From NCBI RefSeq assembly GCF_002932875.1, contig NZ_PSWS01000039.1:39755-103754 (forward strand): 64,000 bases of DNA, in the 5' to 3' direction. Shown piece by piece: positions 25,453-33,332 of this stretch. The notes below the pieces were generated by a model that saw only the letters and a list, made by a program, of their open reading frames with translations, searched no databases and was not told the origin of the DNA. The position numbers and the translations under genes are program-made. The stretch comes from Rathayibacter tritici. GTDB taxonomy: Bacteria > Actinomycetota > Actinomycetes > Actinomycetales > Microbacteriaceae. Every line of letters begins with the position of its first letter. The first letter of the stretch is position 1.

Positions 25453-26079
25453 TCAGCTGGAGCGCCGCTGGGTCTGCACGGGCGGAACGTTGTAGCCGAG
25501 CAGTCCGATGCCGGTCTCGTCCCAGCGCAGCGTGGTCAGCGACACGTTCTCGACCACGGGGAAGGTGTGCCGATAGGTCTCGGGGTTGATGCCGAGGTAG
25601 GCGCAGAGGAGCAAGCGGAGCAGCGTGCCGTGCGCGACGACGAGTACGCGGCCGTCGGGGTGCTCGCTGTGGATCCGGGCGAGCGAGGTGTTGGCGCGGG
25701 CAACGGCGTCCAGGCCCGACTCGCCTCCGGGCATCGGTTGGATCGCCGGGGCGGCGACCCACGCGTGGTACTCGTCCGGGAAGCGCTTCTCCATCTCCTC
25801 GGTCGTCAGCCCCTCACCGCGGCCGAAGTCGACCTCGACCAGCGCCGGGTCGGGCTGGAGCTCGAGGTGGGCGGCGCGCGCGGCCGGCACGGCGGTGCGC
25901 ACGGCCCGGACGAGGGTGGAGGAGTACACCGCCTCGAGGTCGGCGTCGACGGCCCAGGCCGCCAGAGTCGCGGCCTGGTCCTGACCCCGGGGGGTCAGTG
26001 CGATGTCGGAGGAGCCCGCGAAGCGGTTCTCGGAGTGCCAGACAGTCTCTCCGTGCCGGGCGAGGATCAAGGTCGTCAC
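25453..26079 (-). CDS. Histidine phosphatase family protein
   Basis: A 208-residue protein with the phosphoglycerate-mutase-like fold. The phosphohistidine motif is LARHGET (His9), with a second basic set at SSTLVRAVRTA, an acidic VEVDFGRGEGLT and the second catalytic His in VVAHGTLLRLLL. It is a cytoplasmic phosphatase of unknown substrate. GTG 26079 has TAGGCT 6 nt upstream, a leaderless arrangement. Confidence 0.88.
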   Translation of the reverse strand: MTTLILARHGETVWHSENRFAGSSDIALTPRGQDQAATLAAWAVDADLEAVYSSTLVRAVRTAVPAARAAHLELQPDPALVEVDFGRGEGLTTEEMEKRFPDEYHAWVAAPAIQPMPGGESGLDAVARANTSLARIHSEHPDGRVLVVAHGTLLRLLLCAYLGINPETYRHTFPVVENVSLTTLRWDETGIGLLGYNVPPVQTQRRSS

Positions 26080-26085
26080 CCCCCG

Positions 26086-26091
26086 AGCCTA
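26086..26091 (-). promoter_or_regulatory. -10 hexamer of leaderless promoter for histidine phosphatase
   Basis: TAGGCT on the minus strand ends 6 nt before the GTG start at 26079. Confidence 0.45.
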
Positions 26092-26113
26092 GCGACCGCG
26101 ACGACGCAGGCGC

Positions 26114-26812
26114 TTAGGCGGCCGGCACCGTGTAGTGCGCGTCGACCATCACCGGGAGGTGGTCCGAAACGCCCTGGGGCAGCGTCGAGACACGCTCGAT
26201 CCGCACGGAGTCGCTGATGGCGAAGTCGAAGTGCCCGCTGAAGTAGCGGTAGCGCGCATAGGTGGGGGAGTCGCTGCGCGAGACCAGGTAGCCGTTGCGG
26301 GTCATCCGGCGGTCGAGTCCGCGGAAGAACCACGGGTAGTTGTAATCGCCGACCATGAGCGATGGGGTGTCCGGTGCATACTCCCGCAGCCGATTCAGTG
26401 CCTCGTCGATCTGCTTGCGGCGCAGGGCGTTGCCGGCCGACAGCGGAGCGGCGTGGAACGAGGAGACCGCGATCGAGCCGCCGTCGCGGTCGTCGAGGCG
26501 GACGGCCAGCAAGCGCTCGTGAGCCGGTGACATCACCCGGTCGTGCATGGACTTGCTGAGCTCGAACGCAGCGCTTGCCGAGAGCTCGAAGCGATCCTGC
26601 GAGTAGTAGACAGCCAGGCCCAGACGGTTGCGGGCGGTGACCGAGGCGAGTCGGAGCGCGCCTACCTCCTGCGGCAGCTTTGTCGTGTCGCACTCCTGCA
26701 GGCAGAGGACGTCGATGTCATGGCGGGCGGCGAGAGGAGCGATCTCCGCGTGCGCTCGGTGCTCCCGGAGGTTGTAGGAGATCACGCGGAGGGCGCGTTC
26801 GGTCGGCTGCAT
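26114..26812 (-). CDS. Endonuclease/exonuclease/phosphatase (EEP) family protein
   Basis: A 232-residue EEP-fold hydrolase: VISYNLRE (Asn), LCLQECD (metal Glu), SSFHAAPLS (His), VGDYNYPWF (Asp/Asn) and SDHLPVMV (catalytic Asp-His) appear in the correct order. There is no signal peptide or membrane helix. Members cleave phosphodiesters in DNA, RNA, lipids or sphingomyelin; the substrate here is unknown. Confidence 0.88.
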   Translation of the reverse strand: MQPTERALRVISYNLREHRAHAEIAPLAARHDIDVLCLQECDTTKLPQEVGALRLASVTARNRLGLAVYYSQDRFELSASAAFELSKSMHDRVMSPAHERLLAVRLDDRDGGSIAVSSFHAAPLSAGNALRRKQIDEALNRLREYAPDTPSLMVGDYNYPWFFRGLDRRMTRNGYLVSRSDSPTYARYRYFSGHFDFAISDSVRIERVSTLPQGVSDHLPVMVDAHYTVPAA

Positions 26813-26818
26813 TTCGCC

Positions 26819-26824
26819 AGTGTA
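26819..26824 (-). promoter_or_regulatory. -10 hexamer of leaderless promoter for EEP gene
   Basis: TACACT on the minus strand ends 6 nt before the ATG at 26812. Confidence 0.45.
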
Positions 26825-26934
26825 GGGCGCGGCGACACACCGCCGGTCGACCCTCGGGCGAACACGGAGGGACCTGCTCGGAACGCAGTCGGATCGTTCG
26901 CCGACCGGCCGAGAAGGTCCCGGCCGTGGACGAA

Positions 26935-27186
26935 TCAGCGCTGCTCGGTACCCGAAGCGTCGGTCTCGGCGTCGGTCCCGTGGACGCCGTCGGTGGGCCC
27001 CCAGCCCGGCAGCGGCGGGTTCTGCTCCTCGCCGTCGGCGCCGACGCCGTCGGCCAGAGGAGAGGAGGCGCCGCCGATCTCGTCAAGACCGGCGGAGGTG
27101 CCGGTCTCGGTCGCGGGGTCGGGCGTGCGCGCGTCGTCGGTCGCGTCGGACGGGGTGGGCTCGATGTCGTAGTCGGAGCTGCTCAT
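26935..27186 (-). CDS. Small acidic hypothetical protein
   Basis: An 83-residue, strongly acidic, Gly/Asp/Thr-rich protein of low complexity, probably disordered (start SSSDYDIEPTPSDATDD). No family recognised. Its ATG has TAGCGT 6 nt upstream, supporting expression. Confidence 0.6.
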   Translation of the reverse strand: MSSSDYDIEPTPSDATDDARTPDPATETGTSAGLDEIGGASSPLADGVGADGEEQNPPLPGWGPTDGVHGTDAETDASGTEQR

Positions 27187-27192
27187 GGTCCG

Positions 27193-27198
27193 ACGCTA
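27193..27198 (-). promoter_or_regulatory. -10 hexamer of leaderless promoter for acidic protein
   Basis: TAGCGT on the minus strand ends 6 nt before the ATG at 27186. Confidence 0.4.
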
Positions 27199-27248
27199 CG
27201 ACTCCGACGCCGCCGGGGGCACCCCCTTGCGCTCGCGCCGACGACGAA

Positions 27249-27279
27249 GGCCCCCCGCACCGGATCGGTGCGAGGGGCC
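27249..27279 (-). terminator. Stem-loop terminator after desaturase
   Basis: GGCCCCCCGCACC pairs with GGTGCGAGGGGCC around a 5-nt loop, 16 bp beyond the desaturase stop. There is no T-tract on the minus strand, as is common in this GC range. Confidence 0.65.
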
Positions 27280-27294
27280 CTCGAAGGCGGGGAC

Positions 27295-28410
27295 TCAGCG
27301 CCCGTAGGCGGAGGCGGCGGGGCAGTCGAACGGGTCGCCGCCGGCCGAGAGGCCGACCTTGTTGAGGTAGCGCACAACGATCGCGTACGACTCCATCAGC
27401 GAGGTCTCGGTGTACGGGATCTGGTGGGTGGCGCAGTACTCCTTGGCGATGACCTGCGCGCGGCGCAACGCCGGGCGTGGCATGTTCGGGAAGAGGTGGT
27501 GCTCGACCTGGTAGTTGAGGCCGCCCATGTACAGGTCGGTCAACCAGGTGCTGCGGATGCTGCGCGAGGTGAGGACCTGGCGGCGCAGGAAGTCGACGCG
27601 CGCCTCCTTCGGCAGCAGCGGCATGCCCTTGTGATTCGGCGCGAAGGAGGCGCCCATGTACAGGCCGAAGACGCCCAGCTGCACGCCGACGAAGGCGAAC
27701 GCCATGCCGAGCGGGAGCGCCCAGAAGACGACGGCGAGGTAGAGACCGACGCGGGTGACGAGCATCGAGATCTCGACCCACCGCTTGTCGACCTTGCCCT
27801 TGCCGAACACTGTACGGAAGCCGTGCAGGTGCAGGTTGAGGCCCTCGAGCAGCAGCAGCGGGAAGAACGCGTAGCCCTGGCGGCGGGTGAGCCAGGCGTA
27901 GAGGCCGCGCGAGCGCGCAGCGTCCTCGGCGGTGAACGAGACGACGTCGCGCTCGATGTCCGGGTCCTTACCCAGAACGTTCGGATTCGCGTGGTGACGG
28001 CTGTGCTTGGTCATCCACCAGGAGTAGCTGATGCCGACGACGAGATTGGCGAGGGTGCGTCCTGCGACGTCGTTGGCCTTGCCGGACTCGAACACCTGGC
28101 GGTGCGAGGCCTCATGGGCGAGGAAGGCGAACTGCGTGAGCACAATGCCCAGGGCAGCGGCGAGCACAAGCTGGAACCAGGAGTCGCCCAGGAGGACGAA
28201 GCCGGTGACGATACCGCCGAGCGCGAGGACGAGCGCGCCGAACATCATGTAGTAGAACCCGGTACGGCGACGCAGGAGCCCCGCGTCGCGGACCGTGCTG
28301 AGGAGGCCGGAGTACTCGGTCGTCGGGTTGACGCGACCGTCGGCGCGGGGTCGGGTCCGCACGACGCGGGGGGCGCCTGCGGGGACGGACGTGGTGGTGG
28401 GGGTGCTCAT
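27295..28410 (-). CDS. Membrane fatty acid desaturase
   Basis: A 371-residue di-iron desaturase. The three histidine boxes are HEASHRQ, HSRHHANPN and QVEHHLFPNM, with about four membrane helices between them. It introduces a double bond into acyl chains of membrane lipids (acyl-lipid or acyl-CoA type), typically in response to cold. ATG 28410 follows GAGG by 7 nt; the longer frame to 28488 is less likely. Confidence 0.88.
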   Translation of the reverse strand: MSTPTTTSVPAGAPRVVRTRPRADGRVNPTTEYSGLLSTVRDAGLLRRRTGFYYMMFGALVLALGGIVTGFVLLGDSWFQLVLAAALGIVLTQFAFLAHEASHRQVFESGKANDVAGRTLANLVVGISYSWWMTKHSRHHANPNVLGKDPDIERDVVSFTAEDAARSRGLYAWLTRRQGYAFFPLLLLEGLNLHLHGFRTVFGKGKVDKRWVEISMLVTRVGLYLAVVFWALPLGMAFAFVGVQLGVFGLYMGASFAPNHKGMPLLPKEARVDFLRRQVLTSRSIRSTWLTDLYMGGLNYQVEHHLFPNMPRPALRRAQVIAKEYCATHQIPYTETSLMESYAIVVRYLNKVGLSAGGDPFDCPAASAYGR

Positions 28411-28629
28411 CAGCGCCTCGCTCTTCGTGGTGACCGTCGGCGGCGACAGTCTCTCGGCGAGCGATCCCGACGGGGGCGGTCCGCTCATGGTTCACCGCGT
28501 CGGTAGTGGCCGGACGCGGCATGTGGGCGGCCGGGGTCACGGGCAACCTACTGTGAACACTACGGGGACGCGGGCACCAGCGCACCAGGGCGATTGCCAG
28601 TCTCGCGCCCGGATGTGGCGCAACGGGGG

Positions 28630-28667
28630 CGCGCGCCTCCGACGGAACGAGCAGTCGGAGGCGCGCG
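28630..28667 (-). terminator. Stem-loop terminator after pspA
   Basis: CGCGCGCCTCCGAC pairs with GTCGGAGGCGCGCG around a 10-nt loop, directly beyond the stop of the PspA gene. Confidence 0.75.
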
Positions 28668-28671
28668 GGCC

Positions 28672-29409
28672 TCAGGAGCTGATCGAGTCCTGCGGGCGGC
28701 CGGACTTCAGCGCGGCGAGGCGCGCCTCCACCTCGGTCATTTCCCCGAGGTCCTCCAGCGACTCGAACTGCGCGTCCAGGCTCGAGGAGGCGAGCTCCTC
28801 CGCGCCGCGCACGCGCGCCTCCTCGCGGCGGATTTTCTGCTCGAAGCGGCTCACCTCGCTCGTCGGGTCCATCAGGTCGATGCTCTTCACGGCGTCCTGC
28901 ACCTGGCTCTGCGCTTCGACGGTCTTCGCGCGGGCGATCAGCTCGTCGCGCTTGCTGGAAAGCTGCTGCAGCTTCTCGCGCATCTGGTTCAGGCCCGACT
29001 TGAGCTTGTCGACGACCTCGGTCTGCGAGCGGATGGTCGGCTCGGCGTCCTTCGCCTCCTTCTCGGACTGGATCTGGCGCTGCAGCGCGACCTTGGCCAG
29101 CGCGTCGAACGTGTCGGCGTCGCCCGCGTTTCCGGAGGTGCGCAGCTCGTCCGCCTTGCGACTCGCGGCGAGCGCCTTGCTCCCCCACTCCTGGGCGTTC
29201 TGCTCGTCTTCGCGGTAGTCGTCCTCGAGCAGGCGCAGGTTGCCGATCGTGGTCGCGATCGCGGACTCCGCGTCGCGGATGCTGTCGGTGTAGTCGCGGA
29301 CCATCTGGTCGAGCATCTTCTGCGGGTCCTCGGCCTGGTCGAGGAGCGCATTGATGTTGGCCTTCGCGAGCTGCGCGATGCGGCCGAAGATCGACTGTCT
29401 CTGAGCCAT
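28672..29409 (-). CDS. pspA: PspA/IM30 family membrane-stress protein
   Basis: A 245-residue coiled-coil protein; starts FGRIAQLAKANINALLDQAEDP, the PspA N-terminal amphipathic helix and first hairpin, then long heptad-rich helices. PspA/IM30 proteins form ESCRT-III-like assemblies on the inner face of the membrane and protect it under envelope stress. ATG 29409 follows AAGGAGAG. It lies 60 bp downstream of the TPM-domain gene and probably shares its transcript. Confidence 0.9.
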   Translation of the reverse strand: MAQRQSIFGRIAQLAKANINALLDQAEDPQKMLDQMVRDYTDSIRDAESAIATTIGNLRLLEDDYREDEQNAQEWGSKALAASRKADELRTSGNAGDADTFDALAKVALQRQIQSEKEAKDAEPTIRSQTEVVDKLKSGLNQMREKLQQLSSKRDELIARAKTVEAQSQVQDAVKSIDLMDPTSEVSRFEQKIRREEARVRGAEELASSSLDAQFESLEDLGEMTEVEARLAALKSGRPQDSISS

Positions 29410-29469
29410 GATGTCTCTCCTTGTGTCGTAGGTGGTGCCGGGATGGTGAGCCGTGGTGCGGCGGGAGGA

Positions 29470-31521
29470 TCAGAAGCGTCCGCCGCCGCCGCCGCGACGT
29501 CCGCCTCCGCTGCGTCCCCCGCCGAACCCGCCGCCGCCGGAGCGCTGGGACGAGCCGCCCCCGCCGAAGCCGCCGAGCCCGCCCCCGCCGAAGCCGCCCG
29601 AGCGGTAGCCGCCGCTGCGTCCCCCACTCAGCAGCGACTCGACCAGGATCCCGCCGAGGAAGGCGCCCGCCGTGCCGTGGCCGTACGGGCTGCCGACGGC
29701 ATTCGGGGCGGAGTAGCTGCCCGCGTCGGTGCGCGCCCGCTCCAGCGCCTGCTGGGCGAGGGAGGAGGCGCGCTGGGCCGAAGCGAGGGCCTCGCGCGGG
29801 TCGATGGTCGCCATCCGCTCGGCGTACTCGGCGGAGCGGGCGGCTTCGGCGATGCGGGTGCGGGCCTCGGAGCCGACGGCCCCGCGCCGGGCGGCGATGA
29901 AGTCCTCGGCGGCCGAGACGCGACTGCGGGCGGCGGTGAGCTCGGCGCCGAGGGCGGCCCGCTCGCGTTCGCGCTGGGCCTGGGCGTCGCGGAACCCGCC
30001 GACGGCCGCGTCGATGGTCGCGTCGGCCGCGGCGAGTGCCTCGAGGAGGGCGAGCGGGTCGTGCGGCTGAGAACCGGCCGCGCGCTCGACCCCGTCGAGG
30101 GCGGCCTCGGTCGAGGCGACGGCGGTGGCGACGTTCTGAGCCTGGGCGGCGGACTCCGGAGCGTCGGACGCGGCGAGTGCGCGACCCTGCGCCACGTCGG
30201 CGCGGATCTCGGCGAGGCGGCCGGCGAGCGACGCCTCCGCCCGCTGCAGGTCGGCCCGGCGGGCGGCCACGGCATCGGCGAGCCCCGAGGCCTGCTCGGC
30301 GGCCTGCTGCCCGGCGCGTAGCAGTACGGCGGCGCGGCCGGAGTCGCCGGCCTGCATCGCCTGCTGGGCGGCGGCGAGCTGGTCACGGGCGAAGCGGAGC
30401 CGGTCCTCGGCCTGGTCGGCGTCGTCGCTCACGTCCTCGACCGCGGTCGGCGCGTAGCGGACGGAGAGGTCGGCGATCAGGGCGCGGGTCGAGGGGAGGC
30501 GGTCGCCGACCTCGGTGGCGCGGGCCGCGAGTGCGGCGGCGACCTGCGGGGCGTTCTTCTCGAGGTCGCGCAACTCGTCGAAGGCGCTCGCGCGCTCGTC
30601 GAGGGTCTGCTCGGCGTCGGCGCAGAGCTGGAGGATGCGCTGGTAGCCGTCGCGGCGCTCCTGATCCGTCTCCGGCTCCGCGTCGTCGAGCCGCTGCTGC
30701 AGGGTGAAGGCCTCGCCGAGCAGGCGCTTCGCGGTGACCAGCGCCTCGCGGAACGCGCCGGTCGCGTCGGCGCCGAACTGCGCCTCCGCGAAGCCGACCT
30801 CCTGCTCGCTGGTGCGGACGGCGTCGTCGGTGTGGACGAGGGCCGACCCCGCGCGGGTGGCGAGCTCGTCTATCGAGGCCTCCACCGCCTCCTGGGCCCG
30901 GCGACGCCGCGCGCGACGGACGAGGAACAGCACCACGAGTCCGATCACGACCAGGGCAGCGAGCACCCCGAGCGCGATCAGCAGTCCCGAGCCGAGGGAT
31001 TCGCCGGTGGTGGGCGCGTCCAGGCGCTGCCCGATGCCGTCGGCGGCCGCCACCGCGGCTCCTGCCCAGTCGCCCGCGGCGAGCCTGGGTTCGATGTCGT
31101 CGGTCTGGAGCGAGGAGACCTGCTCCTCGTCGAGGGCGAAGCCCTGCGCCACCGACACCTGGTACTGACGGGCGTCGACCGCGACGGCCAGCAGGACGTC
31201 GTCGGTGCCCAGCCCGTTGCGCGTTGCGGTCTCATCGGCCCAAGCAGTGCGGTCGGAGGGATCGGTGAAGGTGTCGACGAAGGCGACGAAGAGCTGCACG
31301 CGGTGCTGATTGTTGAGGGCGCTCGAGGCCCGCTCGATCTCGGTCGTCTCAGCGGGGCTCAGCACGCCGGCCGAGTCGAGCACAGGGGAGGAGGAGAACG
31401 CGACGGGCGACTCGGCCACCGCCGCGGTCGTCGGGACCAGCGCAAGGGTCGCGGCGACCAGGAGGGCCACGAGCGCCGGCAGTCGCAGGGAACTCACGGG
31501 GTGGTGGGGTCTCGCCGGCAT
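29470..31521 (-). CDS. TPM-domain membrane protein with long coiled-coil and glycine-rich tail
   Basis: A 683-residue protein. A signal peptide (about 1-38) is followed by an extracytoplasmic TPM domain (~40-180: VLDSAGVLSPAETTEIERAS, GTDDVLLAVAVDARQYQVS), one membrane helix (~185-205), then ~400 residues of Ala/Glu/Arg-rich coiled coil in the cytoplasm and a C-terminal Gly/Ser/Arg tail (FGGGGLGGFGGG). TPM proteins are linked with photosystem repair and membrane-protein quality control. Its PspA neighbour suggests joint work at the membrane. ATG 31521 follows GGAG; the upstream extension is noise. Confidence 0.83.
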   Translation of the reverse strand: MPARPHHPVSSLRLPALVALLVAATLALVPTTAAVAESPVAFSSSPVLDSAGVLSPAETTEIERASSALNNQHRVQLFVAFVDTFTDPSDRTAWADETATRNGLGTDDVLLAVAVDARQYQVSVAQGFALDEEQVSSLQTDDIEPRLAAGDWAGAAVAAADGIGQRLDAPTTGESLGSGLLIALGVLAALVVIGLVVLFLVRRARRRRAQEAVEASIDELATRAGSALVHTDDAVRTSEQEVGFAEAQFGADATGAFREALVTAKRLLGEAFTLQQRLDDAEPETDQERRDGYQRILQLCADAEQTLDERASAFDELRDLEKNAPQVAAALAARATEVGDRLPSTRALIADLSVRYAPTAVEDVSDDADQAEDRLRFARDQLAAAQQAMQAGDSGRAAVLLRAGQQAAEQASGLADAVAARRADLQRAEASLAGRLAEIRADVAQGRALAASDAPESAAQAQNVATAVASTEAALDGVERAAGSQPHDPLALLEALAAADATIDAAVGGFRDAQAQRERERAALGAELTAARSRVSAAEDFIAARRGAVGSEARTRIAEAARSAEYAERMATIDPREALASAQRASSLAQQALERARTDAGSYSAPNAVGSPYGHGTAGAFLGGILVESLLSGGRSGGYRSGGFGGGGLGGFGGGGSSQRSGGGGFGGGRSGGGRRGGGGGRF

Positions 31522-31748
31522 CGCGCACACTCCTTCGTCGTCGCCTCCCGAGTGTAGACAGCCCCGGTGTCCGAGGTGGGTCGGGAGGCGGCGGGCCGTC
31601 GACCGCGTGCCTCGTGTGGGGTATGGGAGAACGCCGAGAGGAGGAATGGCCGCGCGCCGCTCGCGGTTGACGCTCGGAGTGCGCCGCAAGGTGCGCGTGC
31701 CTCCCCCTCAGGGATGCTCCTGAGACAGCTGCCTAGAAAGGCGATCCC

Positions 31749-32822
31749 GTGGATCCGTTCTCCCCCCTCACCGCCGGCGACCTCGATCTCGCCAACCGCA
31801 TCGTCCTGGCTCCGATGACGCGCTTGCGCTCCGACGAGCAGGGGGTGCCCGGCGCGATCGTCGCCGAGTACTACGCCCAGCGCGCCAGCATGGGCCTGCT
31901 GATCAGCGAGGGCGTCTTCCCCAGCGCCGAGTCGAAGGGCTACGCCGGGCAGCCGGGCATCGAGACGGACGCGCAAGCGGCCGGTTGGCGTGCGGTCGCC
32001 GACGCCGTGCACGCCGCGGATGGACGGATCGTCATGCAGCTGATGAACGCGGGCCGGGTCTCGCACATCGAGATCACCGGGACCGAGCGGATCGTCGCCC
32101 CGAGCGCCGTCGCCATCGACGGCGAGGTGCACACCCCCTCCGGCAAGAAGCCGTTCCCGGTGCCGCACGCGCTGAGCACCGAGGAGTTGGCGATCGTGCG
32201 GGACGAGTTCGTCGCGGCCGCCCGTCGCGCGATCGACGCGGGCTTCGACGGGGTCGAGGTGCACGGCGCCAACGGCTACCTGCTGCACGAGTTCCTTTCG
32301 CCCGTCTCGAACGTGCGCACCGATCAGTACGGCGGGACCCCGGCCGAGCGTGCCGCGTTCGTGCTCGAGGTCACCCGCGCCATTGCCGACGAGGTCGGCG
32401 CCGGACGCGTCGGCATCCGCCTGTCGCCGGCCCACAACATCCAGGACGTCGTCGAGACCGACGCCGACGACGTGCGCGCCACCTACGAGGCTGTGGTCGA
32501 CGGGCTCGCTCCGCTCGGGCTCGCCTACCTCAGCGTGCTGCACGCCGAGCCGACCGGCGAGCTGGTCCAGAGCCTTCGCTCCCGCTTCGACGGCGTCTTC
32601 ATCGCCAACAGCGGCTTCGGCTCGCCGACCAGCCGCGAGGAGGCGACCGAGCTGATCACCGACGGTCACGCGGACGCCGTGGCGGTCGGCCGTCCGGCGA
32701 TCGCCAACCCCGACCTGGTCGAGCGCTGGCAGGGCGGGCACCCCGAGAACGAGGTCGTCCAGGAGACGGTCTACGGCGGCGGAGCCGAGGGCTACACGGA
32801 CTACGAGCGCCTCTCGGCGTAG
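31749..32822 (+). CDS. Old Yellow Enzyme family ene-reductase (NADH:flavin oxidoreductase)
   Basis: A 357-residue FMN TIM-barrel: NRIVLAPMTRLRSD, IVMQLMNAGRVSH, GFDGVEVHGANGYLLHEFLSP (substrate-binding HxxN), FIANSGFG and AVAVGRPAIANPDL. It reduces the C=C bond of enones or nitroalkenes with NADPH; the physiological role is usually detoxification. GTG 31749 is the start, with AGAAAGG about 7 nt upstream. It is divergent from the TPM gene and ends at a strong terminator. Confidence 0.9.
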   Translation: MDPFSPLTAGDLDLANRIVLAPMTRLRSDEQGVPGAIVAEYYAQRASMGLLISEGVFPSAESKGYAGQPGIETDAQAAGWRAVADAVHAADGRIVMQLMNAGRVSHIEITGTERIVAPSAVAIDGEVHTPSGKKPFPVPHALSTEELAIVRDEFVAAARRAIDAGFDGVEVHGANGYLLHEFLSPVSNVRTDQYGGTPAERAAFVLEVTRAIADEVGAGRVGIRLSPAHNIQDVVETDADDVRATYEAVVDGLAPLGLAYLSVLHAEPTGELVQSLRSRFDGVFIANSGFGSPTSREEATELITDGHADAVAVGRPAIANPDLVERWQGGHPENEVVQETVYGGGAEGYTDYERLSA

Positions 32823-32852
32823 TCGGTGCACGTTCCGTCCTCACCAGACAGC

Positions 32853-32890
32853 CGGAAGGCCCGTTCCCTCGACGGGGAGCGGGCCTTCCG
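32853..32890 (+). terminator. Stem-loop terminator after ene-reductase
   Basis: GGAAGGCCCGTTCCC pairs with GGGGAGCGGGCCTTCC around TCGAC, then GTGTT. It is a clear GC-rich hairpin 30 bp after the stop. Confidence 0.8.
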
Positions 32891-33332
32891 TGTTCCGCTG
32901 CGGCCCGTTGGCTGCTAAGGCGCTCTTCCTCGATCTGGGCGGACTACCGTCGGACGCGGGCGACGCCGGACCCCTAGCGCCGAGAGATCAGGGGTGTCAC
33001 AAACGTCGCGCCCTGAATAACGGAGACCTTGCCGGTGCCAGAGTCCGCCCCTGCGATGCGGATACCGCGGGCCACGCGCTCGGGTACGACACCTCGCCAC
33101 CAGTCAGCAGGTCTGCTCTTATGCCACGAGCAGGACGGGTGCAGTCGCCCACCCCGCTGCCGAATGCCAATCAGGCGCCGAAGCGCGCCAGATGCGGTTT
33201 CCTCATTTTCTCCTGCTAAGTTCGTGTCGAACATTTAGCCCAGGGGTCGAGGAACGTGAGCGGCATGCCTCACGCGGCGTTCTGCTCTACTTGCCGGGGC
33301 GGTTATTAGTTTACCGTGGAAGTGAGAAAATT
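32891..33332. other. Gene-poor junction before the low-GC operon
   Basis: About 440 bp without a convincing gene. A minus-strand frame at 32974-33234 (86 codons, ATG start) exists but has no recognisable domain and no ribosome-binding site; it could be a decayed gene. GC falls steadily from about 33190 onward. GTTCG-TGT-CGAAC at about 33220-33232 is a small palindrome. No tRNA, integrase or inverted repeats typical of an insertion sequence were seen. Confidence 0.5.
33318..33326 (+). promoter_or_regulatory. Ribosome-binding site deciding the TTG start at 33333
   Basis: GGAAGTGAG lies 6 nt before TTG 33333. The frame is open from 33192, but no better start with such a site occurs before the conserved region of the aminotransferase. 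Confidence 0.5.

Noticed and set aside
29470-29640. Glycine-rich repeat as an independent repeat element
   Set aside because: It is simply the coding sequence of the Gly-rich tail of the TPM protein.
33220-33232. GTTCG-TGT-CGAAC as a LexA (SOS) box
   Set aside because: The actinobacterial SOS box has the opposite order (CGAAC-N4-GTTCG).
32974-33234. 86-codon minus-strand frame before the low-GC operon
   Set aside because: No recognisable domain or ribosome-binding site; mentioned only as a possible decayed gene.
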